This document shows, in pieces, positions 1 through 6,300 of a DNA stretch of 6,626 bases. Source of the stretch: Fibrobacteria bacterium GUT77 (GTDB lineage: Bacteria > Fibrobacterota > Chitinivibrionia > Chitinivibrionales > Chitinispirillaceae); assembly GCA_001462255.1 (NCBI GenBank), contig LIUJ01000149.1:1-6626 (forward strand), given 5' to 3'. The position numbers were made by a program, and so were the translations under genes. Positions within the stretch are counted from its first letter, which is position 1. Each line of letters begins with the position of its first letter. The notes below the pieces were generated by a model that saw only the letters and a program-made list of their open reading frames with translations, did no database searches and had not been told where the DNA came from.

Positions 1-190
1 CGTTACCCCGGTGGCGCTCATATCCATATCCGGCGACGGCGTGAGCGTCCACCCGTTGGAAAAAGGCGACCTCGGCGACCTGATCTCAATGGCGCCGGAG
101 GCTGTAAAGAAGATGGCCAAAATGTTCAAAAAAAGGGAAGACAACAAAGATGAACGCGGGGATAAGACCTCACCCGACCCTACCGAATGA
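1..190 (+). CDS. GerW/YtfJ-family protein, C-terminal fragment
   Basis: The reading frame is open from the left edge (first full codon at position 2) and ends at TGA 188-190, giving 62 visible residues. The fragment begins VTPVALISISGDGVSVHPLE, then has a hydrophobic stretch LGDLISMAPEAVKKMAKMF and a charged Lys/Asp/Glu-rich tail. In the GerW (YtfJ) family the C-terminal part has the same order: a 'xxPVAFLxV...G.V.hhPh' strand pair, then a helix of the 'hhDhhPchhcKh' type, usually the last part of a protein of about 120-160 residues. The family was named from a Bacillus subtilis spore germination protein but also occurs in many non-sporulating bacteria, so it says nothing firm about sporulation here. 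The glycine-rich centre typical of the family lies outside the window, so the call rests on the tail only. The gene is convergent with the thioredoxin-like gene. Confidence 0.55.
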   Translation, partial: VTPVALISISGDGVSVHPLEKGDLGDLISMAPEAVKKMAKMFKKREDNKDERGDKTSPDPTE

Positions 191-234
191 CGCGTACGGA
201 CTCACACAAAAATACGCTATCCGACAAAATTACA

Positions 235-254
235 GGCATATCTTCCGATATGCC
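235..254. terminator. Hairpin between convergent genes, probable bidirectional terminator
   Basis: GGCATATC, loop TTCC, GATATGCC form a perfect 8-bp stem with a 4-base loop. It starts 44 bases after the plus-strand TGA and lies directly beyond the minus-strand TAG (256-258). On the minus strand the stem is followed by TGTAATTTTG, a modest T-rich tract. On the plus strand only a pyrimidine-rich CCTACTTCTTCCCC follows. The position is what a terminator for the DsbA-like gene would have. Activity in the plus direction is less certain because there is no true U-run. Confidence 0.6.
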
Positions 255-255
255 C

Positions 256-1110
256 CTACTTCTTCCCCGTTTCCCCCGCAATGTACTCAAACGTATCAAT
301 GATCCACCAGGTATTGGAGACGCTTTCGTATCTTCTGCCGCCTATGATGTAGGTGGGCACAAGTTCCACGCCGTTCTTCTTTCCCTCGGCGTAGGAGGCG
401 TTTACGCGATCCGCGACCGACTGCGACTCCGCCACGGCTTTAAACTTGTCTCTAACGAAGTACATGGACTCCGCTATGCCGTACACGGTCTCTTCGTCCA
501 CGCGCCCCTCCGCGCGCGCCAGCGCCAGCATGACGTCCGTGAAGCGACCCATGTCGTACGCGGCTACCAATGCCTTGTTCAGGGCGTTTACCCCAAATGG
601 TTTGGCCACAATCTTTACCCTGCCCTTGAACCTGCCTTTGGTAACCTCGTGGTGCAATTCCGCAAAATTCCTCTTGCAGAGCGGGCACGTGCCGGAAAAG
701 TACATAACCACGGTCAGCGGGGCGGAGGCGTCTCCGATGAGCGGCCAACCCTTAACGTCGGCGGCGTACCGCGTTTTGTTGCTCGCGAGCGACGCGTAGT
801 GATCTTTGAGCGCCTTGCCGTACACACTGTCGTGGGGGGCACCGCCGATGCTGTCCATCCACTCGACGAAGGCGTTTAGCCGCGGCGCTATCCGACACCC
901 CGGTTTCTTCGCCGCGTCGCCGAGCTTAGCCTTGCACTCCTCTACATAGTAGTCCCTACGCAACGAGTCTAAGTATGGGTTTTTGAGGGCGGCGTCGGCG
1001 GCGTAGGCGACTTCGGAGAGCGCCGAAATCGGCAACAACGATTGAATAAGCGCAGGAATAAGTACGGCCACGGCAATCCGCCGACTTCTTACGATAAAAT
1101 GATTTTTCAT
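256..1110 (-). CDS. Exported DsbA-like thiol:disulfide oxidoreductase (CPLC active site)
   Basis: The 284-residue protein starts with a Sec-type signal: basic MKNHFIVRSRR, a hydrophobic core to about residue 33, and a likely signal peptidase I site after AYA (35-37). The thioredoxin-fold part begins at about residue 126 (IGDASAPLTVVMYFSGTCPL) with the active-site pair C142-P-L-C145, typical of the DsbA/DsbC/DsbG superfamily. A helical insertion follows, and the cis-proline loop is VPTYIIGG with P252. Family knowledge places such proteins in the periplasm, making, isomerising or reducing disulfides in exported proteins. The CPLC dipeptide does not decide among these roles. Two further cysteines in the mature N-terminal region, C59 and C72, could form a structural or relay disulfide. 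ATG at 1108-1110 was chosen because it gives the signal peptide and has GAAGGGGG 10 bases upstream. The gene has its own promoter-like sequence and lies downstream of pilT, so pilin or secretin subunits are conceivable clients, but that is inference from position only. Confidence 0.85.
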   Translation of the reverse strand: MKNHFIVRSRRIAVAVLIPALIQSLLPISALSEVAYAADAALKNPYLDSLRRDYYVEECKAKLGDAAKKPGCRIAPRLNAFVEWMDSIGGAPHDSVYGKALKDHYASLASNKTRYAADVKGWPLIGDASAPLTVVMYFSGTCPLCKRNFAELHHEVTKGRFKGRVKIVAKPFGVNALNKALVAAYDMGRFTDVMLALARAEGRVDEETVYGIAESMYFVRDKFKAVAESQSVADRVNASYAEGKKNGVELVPTYIIGGRRYESVSNTWWIIDTFEYIAGETGKK

Positions 1111-1120
1111 GGCGCGTGGG

Positions 1121-1128
1121 CCCCCTTC
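1121..1128 (-). promoter_or_regulatory. Ribosome binding site of the DsbA-like gene
   Basis: On the minus strand GAAGGGGG ends 10 bases before ATG 1110. It is the best Shine-Dalgarno-like sequence near this start and supports the choice of start over a longer reading in another frame. Confidence 0.55.
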
Positions 1129-1168
1129 GAGGTTTCGTGTTCAAGTTTCCCATTTTAACGCTTCATTA

Positions 1169-1198
1169 AATATAGATTTTTGTATAGGCTAAAGTCAA
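1169..1198 (-). promoter_or_regulatory. Sigma-70-like promoter for the DsbA-like gene
   Basis: On the minus strand TTGACT (1198-1193) and TATATT (1174-1169) are separated by 18 bases, five of six and five of six matches to the consensus hexamers. The whole 1111-1206 interval is much richer in A and T than the coding DNA around it. A start of transcription near 1162 would give a leader of about 50 bases. No GC-rich terminator hairpin is seen between the pilT stop and this promoter, so read-through from pilT probably adds to expression. Confidence 0.6.
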
Positions 1199-1206
1199 AT
1201 TCTTTA

Positions 1207-2304
1207 TCACGTCAACCACCGCCTATCCGACGTTCCCGATACCCCCTTAACGGCCAGCTCGAAGTCGTCGGGGTTGGAGGCGCTCTGTTTGGCCACGTCT
1301 AAGGATATCAGCTCATCCTGGTATAGTTGCAACAACGACTGGTCGAACGACTGGGAACCGTACTGAGTATGGCCGTCGCTCATGGCCGGGAGAATCAGAT
1401 GGCTCTTTTCCGGGTTGAGTATGTATTCGGCCACGGCGGCGTGGTTTATCAGTATTTCGCAGGCCGGTATGCGGCCTCTGCCGTCGAGTTTGGGAAGCAG
1501 GCGTAGCGATATTATAGCGACCAAGACGTTTGAGAGAACCAAGCGTATTTGGTCGTGCTGGTGCGGCGGGAAGAATGAGATTATGCGCGTTATGGTTTCG
1601 GTGGCGTTCATAGTGTGCAGGGTGCTCATTACGAGGTGGCCGGTGTCGGCGGCGCTCATAGCCGTCTCTATGGTTTCGCAGTCGCGCATTTCGCCTATGA
1701 GTATGATGTCCGGGTCTTGGCGGAAGCAGGCGCGTAGGGCGTTGTTGAAGGACGGCGCGTCGGAACCGATCTCACGTTGGGCGATGATGCTGCGTTTGTC
1801 GCGGTGCAGAAACTCTATAGGGTCTTCTATGGTAACTATGTTTACGGAGGTACTGGCGTTTATGTGGTCGATCATTGAGGCCAACAGTGTCGACTTGCCG
1901 CTTCCGGTGGTGCCGGTAACAAGAATCATGCCGCGTTTTTTCATGGCGATGTCCATAATAACGCTCGGCAGGGCGAGTTCGGAGAATTTGGGTACCTCAA
2001 CCTTAATGGAGCGTACGGCCATCGCGGGGGTACCGCGTTGGCGGAAGGCGTTTATCCTAAAGCGCCCGACGCCCGGCAGTTTGGCGGCAAAGTCTATCTC
2101 GTAGTCGCGCAAAAACTTGTTGTATTGTTCGGGCGTTAGGAGCGTGCGGAGCATGGCGTCCATGTTTTCGAGGGAGATTGCCTCCGAACCCAGCTTGAAG
2201 AGGTCTCCGTTTAGGCGCATAATCGGAACGACGCCGCAACGCATGTGGAGGTCGGAGGCGTTTTGGTCGATCATCGCTTTGAGTAACGCGTGGATGTTTA
2301 TCAT
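1207..2304 (-). CDS. pilT: PilT-family type IV pilus retraction ATPase
   Basis: The 365-residue length is normal for PilT/PilU. The family signatures appear in order: N-terminal PAS-like domain with ASDLHMRCG (16-24); Walker A GTTGSGKST (131-139); Asp box around NIVTIEDPIEF (155-165); Walker B DPDIILIGEMRD (197-208) with the catalytic Glu in GEMRD; His box AADTGHLVMSTLHTMNA (218-234); then FFPPHQHDQIR. The C-terminal part reads YGSQSFDQSLLQLYQDELIS and SNPDDFEL, as in many PilT homologues. These hexameric cytoplasmic ATPases disassemble the pilus at its base and drive twitching motility, adhesion and DNA uptake. The AIRNLIRE motif described for classical PilT is not conserved: the equivalent stretch reads AVAEYILNPEK (290-300). 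This matches a broader PilT/PilU branch, so a PilU-like accessory role is possible. The ATG lies in an ATGA overlap with the peptidase stop, implying translational coupling. No pilin, pilB or pilC gene is in the window. Confidence 0.93.
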   Translation of the reverse strand: MINIHALLKAMIDQNASDLHMRCGVVPIMRLNGDLFKLGSEAISLENMDAMLRTLLTPEQYNKFLRDYEIDFAAKLPGVGRFRINAFRQRGTPAMAVRSIKVEVPKFSELALPSVIMDIAMKKRGMILVTGTTGSGKSTLLASMIDHINASTSVNIVTIEDPIEFLHRDKRSIIAQREIGSDAPSFNNALRACFRQDPDIILIGEMRDCETIETAMSAADTGHLVMSTLHTMNATETITRIISFFPPHQHDQIRLVLSNVLVAIISLRLLPKLDGRGRIPACEILINHAAVAEYILNPEKSHLILPAMSDGHTQYGSQSFDQSLLQLYQDELISLDVAKQSASNPDDFELAVKGVSGTSDRRWLT

Positions 2305-3374
2305 AAAGGCAATTCCATCAGCTTTCTGGGCGAGTGTGTGATGGCCGTAGAGCCGCCCCTTTGCAAGACGACCATATCTTCTATGCGTACGCCGCCGAGT
2401 TCGGGCACGTAGATACCCGGTTCGACGGTCACCACGCCGTTCTCCGGCAACGCCGTTTCAACGTTTTTGGCCAAGCGGGGTCTCTCGTGCACGCGGAGCC
2501 CTACGCCGTGGCCGGTCGCGTGTCCGAAGAGCTCGCCGTAGCCGCTATCGGCAATGGAGCTTCTGGCCACCCCGTCGAGTTCGCAACACCGCATTCCGGC
2601 GCGGGCGGCGAGACACGCGCAACGCTGGGCGCGCAGTACTGCGTTGTACACCGCAACCTGCTCCTCGGAGGCCGCGCCGTATACGAAGGTACGCGTCATG
2701 TCGGAACAGAAGCCGTCCACGGTGCACCCAAAATCTATCAGCACGAAGTCGCCGTCGCACAACTTGCGCTCCCCCGGATGCCCGTGCGGCAAGGCGCTGC
2801 GTTCCCCAAAGAGGACTATGGTGTCGAAGGCCGGTTTTTCGGAGCCGAACTCCGCGCATAAGCCGTCGAGCGTTCGGGCGAGGGAGGCCTCGGTAACGTG
2901 GTGTTTTATGTACGGCAAAAGCGCTTTGAGCGCCTTGTCGCCTATGCGCGCCGCGGCCTTCATGCTCTCTATCTCACTCGGAAGCTTACGCACGGCCACA
3001 TCCGCCACGTCGCCCGAAAGGGGCATAAGTTTTACGCCCGGCAACGCCTTCTTAAGATCCTCGTATTGGTCGACCGTTACCGCGTCGGACTGTATGCCCA
3101 CAACGGAGAGCGGGCGTACCCTCTTGCTCAGGTATCCGAAGCCGGAGGCCTCGATAAGGGTGAACCTCCACTTGCCGCCGCGGCAAAATTCCTGCGCCGC
3201 CGCCTTGTAGCGGAAGTCGGCGAAGAGGTCGAGTTGCCGAGGCGCCACGAGCAGAGCGGCACCGGAGGAGCGGAAGCCGCTTATGTAGAAGACGTCGGCC
3301 GGGTCGGTGACGAGGGCGTGCGTGCACTCCCGCTCCGATATGATTTTGCGTACCGCCCTGATTCTGGAAGCCAT
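2301..3374 (-). CDS. M24-family Xaa-Pro aminopeptidase/dipeptidase
   Basis: From ATG 3374 the product has 357 residues, the usual size of the PepP/PepQ/YqhT-type cytoplasmic peptidases, which release residues next to proline. The N-terminal creatinase-like domain (about 1-130) contains DPADVFYISGF (24-34). The C-terminal pita-bread domain carries all five expected metal ligands: D214 (LIDFG), D225 (CSDMTR), H289 (GHATGHGVG), E318 (VEPGIY) and E332 (VRIED). H197 in LPHG and H296 in RVHERP match conserved substrate-site histidines. An intact dinuclear metal centre is therefore expected. The frame is open for another 82 codons upstream (to 3620), but that extension is Arg/Pro-rich, overlaps the end of the repeat gene, and resembles no peptidase. 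ATG 3374 gives the family's normal N-terminus and has GAGG (3389-3386) 11 bases upstream, overlapping the preceding TGA. Aminopeptidase versus dipeptidase activity cannot be told from sequence by eye. In many bacteria this gene sits beside efp; here pilT follows. Confidence 0.92.
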   Translation of the reverse strand: MASRIRAVRKIISERECTHALVTDPADVFYISGFRSSGAALLVAPRQLDLFADFRYKAAAQEFCRGGKWRFTLIEASGFGYLSKRVRPLSVVGIQSDAVTVDQYEDLKKALPGVKLMPLSGDVADVAVRKLPSEIESMKAAARIGDKALKALLPYIKHHVTEASLARTLDGLCAEFGSEKPAFDTIVLFGERSALPHGHPGERKLCDGDFVLIDFGCTVDGFCSDMTRTFVYGAASEEQVAVYNAVLRAQRCACLAARAGMRCCELDGVARSSIADSGYGELFGHATGHGVGLRVHERPRLAKNVETALPENGVVTVEPGIYVPELGGVRIEDMVVLQRGGSTAITHSPRKLMELPL

Positions 3375-3385
3375 GGTCCGCGCCG

Positions 3386-3389
3386 CCTC
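3386..3389 (-). promoter_or_regulatory. Shine-Dalgarno sequence of the M24 peptidase, overlapping the upstream stop codon
   Basis: The minus strand reads TTGAGGCGG. The TGA (3390-3388) ending the repeat gene shares bases with GAGG, followed by 11 bases to ATG 3374. This supports the short start of the peptidase and suggests that ribosomes finishing the repeat gene can re-initiate here. The spacing is slightly long. Confidence 0.45.
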
Positions 3390-6300
3390 AACTTCCGGGT
3401 TTGGGTTTGGCGCGCTTGCCTTTCTTTGCGGGAGCGCTCTTTTTAATCCTGACTCCGGCCAAGGGCCTAACGTCGGTCGCGGCGCGGGCTCCGGGCGCGT
3501 CCGCCTTTTTTTTTCGCCCGGAAGAGGCCGAAGGGGCCTTTTCCGGTCTGACCGCCGCCGTAACCGGCGCCGCTGTGCCACCCTCCCCGAGCTGCCGCAA
3601 CACCCCCCGTATTTCCTCAATCTTAGCCAAAAGCCGCGTATCCTTAGGATCGCGAAGCATTAGGCGCTCGTATATGTGCAACGCGAGTTGCGGTTGCCCC
3701 TGCTGATAGTATATGTCCGCCAACGTGGAGGTGAGCACGTGGTCGGGAAGATCAAAGGGCGTGTCGCGCTCGTCGGGGCCCACAAGTCCGCCCGCCCCCG
3801 GCGCCGCGTCAACGCCGTCGGCCATACCCGCGGCCGGAGCGTTCGCGTCGTCAAGCGTCGCGGGGCCGGAACCGAGACCCGCGAGACCGGGATCCTCCTC
3901 CGCGTCGAGACCCTCCGCCGCCAATAGCCGCCTAATCTTTTCCTCCGCCTCTTCGTCGGTCACATCCTCTTCGCCGATATCCTTAATCTTACCGGCCAAA
4001 ATCTCATCGTCCAAATCCTTATACTTGTCGGACTTAATTTCCGGTTCAGTATCTTTAAATTTACCGGCTAAAATCTCGTCGTCCAAGTCCTTATAACCGC
4101 CGGATTCCGTCTCGGTTTCAGTATTTTTAAATTTGCCGGCCAAAATCTCGTCGTCCAAATCCTTATACTTGCCGGATTTGATGGTGTGGCCGATATCTTT
4201 AAATTTGCCGGCCAAGATCTCATCGTCCAAATCTTTATACTTGCCGGATTCGATCCCGTCCTCTATGTCCTTAAACTTGCCCGCCAAAATCTCACCGTCC
4301 AAATCGGCCGCCCTATACCTGGCGATAACGTCGTCCATGCCCACAATGCTGTCCATGTCTATGACGTCGCCCGTCCCGCCCAGTACGTCTTCAACCGTAT
4401 CGGCCGCGTGATCCGCGTTGACGATATTTTCGGGAACGGCCATGCCGACGATATCGTCAATACTTATAACACCGTCGGGACCGACAATGCCGATAATCTC
4501 ATCCGTGTCAACAACGCCGTCGGAACCGTTGATATTGACGACGTTGTCGGTATTACCTATAATCTCATTCGTATCAACAACACCGTCGAAACCGTTGATA
4601 TTGACGACGTCGTCGGTATTGCCTATACCTATAATCTCATTCGTATCAACAACACCGTCGAAACCGTTGATATTGACGACATCGTCGGTATTGCCTATAA
4701 TCTCATTCGTATCAACGACGCCGTCGGAACCGTTGATGTTGACGACATCGTCGGTATTGCCTATACCTATAATCTCATTCGTATCAACAACGCCGTCGGA
4801 ACCGTTTATATTGACGACGTCGTCGGTATTGCCTATAATCTCATTCGTATTAACAACACCGTCGGAACCGTTGATGTTGACGACATCGTCGGTACTTATG
4901 ATACCTTCCGTATCGACCGCCTTCTCAATGCCGACAAAATTGTCCATGTCTATAACTTCGACGTCGTCGCCCGCGTCTATCGCGTTGCCGGCGTTGACTA
5001 CGTCTTGTATGCTAAGGTTGTCGTCGATATCAACAAGGCCGTCAAGACCCTCAAGTCCGGTGATTCCGTCAATATCGACAACACCGTCCGTATCGACGGT
5101 TTCATCCGCGCCGGTCGTCTTATCAATGCCGACAAGACTGTCCATGTCTATAACTTCAACATCGTCGAGCGCGCCGACCGCGTTGCCGGCGTTAACGACG
5201 TCGTCTATGTTGACGACATCGTCGCCGGTATAAACGGCGCCCGTACCGTCAGCGTCAACAACAGCGCCGGTATCAACCGCGTTAAGGGGATCAACGGTAT
5301 CGACCGCCTTCTCAATGCCCACAAAGTTATCCATGTCGATAACGTCAATGGCCTCGTTAGCGTCAACCGCGTTGCCGGCGTTGACTACGTCTTGTATGCT
5401 TACGTTACTATCAGCGTCAATAAGGCCCTCAAGACCCTCAAGTTCGTCGGTATTGATAACGGCATCCGTAGCCGTTGTCTTATCTATGCCCACGAGACTG
5501 TCCATATCTACGACTTCGACTGCGGCGGCCGTATCGGCGGTAATGTTATCGGCGCCGGTATCACCCGTATCAAGAACGTCATCCGTGGCGCCGACTTCGC
5601 CCGTATCGGTCGTCTTATCAATGCCGACAAGGTTGTCCATATCAACAACCTCGACGTCGGCGCCCGCCGCGTCGACGGCGTTGCCGGCGTTGACTACATC
5701 GTCTATGCTAACAACGTCGTTCGTATCAATCACGCCGTAAACGGTATCAACGCCGACCGCGTTATCCGTACCGATCGCGTTTTCATCCGCGCCGACGACC
5801 TCAACGGCGCTTTCGGCCGTATCAACGCCGTCCGTCCCGCCGATATCAACGTTCATAACCTCTTCAACGCTCATAGCGGTCGTCGTATCCGACGCCGACG
5901 CCCCGAACATCTCCGACAACCGCGTCTTTACGTCGTCGCCCGTCATCTCCGCGCCGCTCGTTACCGCCTCCGCCTCGCCCGTCGGCTCCCCAAACGGCTT
6001 GTCCGCTACCGCGTCCGTATCAATAGTACGCGGCGTGTCCGCCCGTTTAGGTTCGGCGGCAACGGTTTGGGCGGCTTCCGCTTGTATTTGGGCCTCGTCT
6101 TCGTCTACAACCAACGGATCTTTTGGGGCGGACGGGTCGGATATTCCGAAGAGCGTGTCCAAGCGCTCCTCAATGTCTTCCGGCGTAGGCGTTCGGGCTA
6201 TGTCGACGCCGTTTTCGTCGAGGACTATGGAGGCCGGAAGTTTCCCGACCGTCGCGGCGTCGTCAGGGGGCGGCGCGTCGTCGTCCGTCGGCGCGGCGGC

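Noticed and set aside
187..879. Plus-strand open frame of 230 codons opposite the DsbA-like gene
   Set aside because: It lacks recognisable domains, overlaps the terminator region and lies wholly antisense to a gene with a clear signal peptide, CPLC motif and cis-proline.
1111..1206. Rho-independent terminator after pilT
   Set aside because: No GC-rich stem followed by a T-run on the minus strand was found; only the promoter-like hexamers are supported.
1382..2104. Plus-strand open frame opposite pilT
   Set aside because: Antisense to the conserved Walker and His-box region; the translation is low-complexity and has no family features.
3375..3620. N-terminal extension of the M24 peptidase to an ATG at 3620
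   Set aside because: The extension is Arg/Pro-rich, overlaps the coding end of the repeat gene and is not like any peptidase domain. ATG 3374 gives the normal family length with a nearby GAGG.
4483..4896. CRISPR array
   Set aside because: The whole 66/72-bp unit is conserved, there are no variable spacers, the period is a multiple of three, and the array lies inside a long coding frame.
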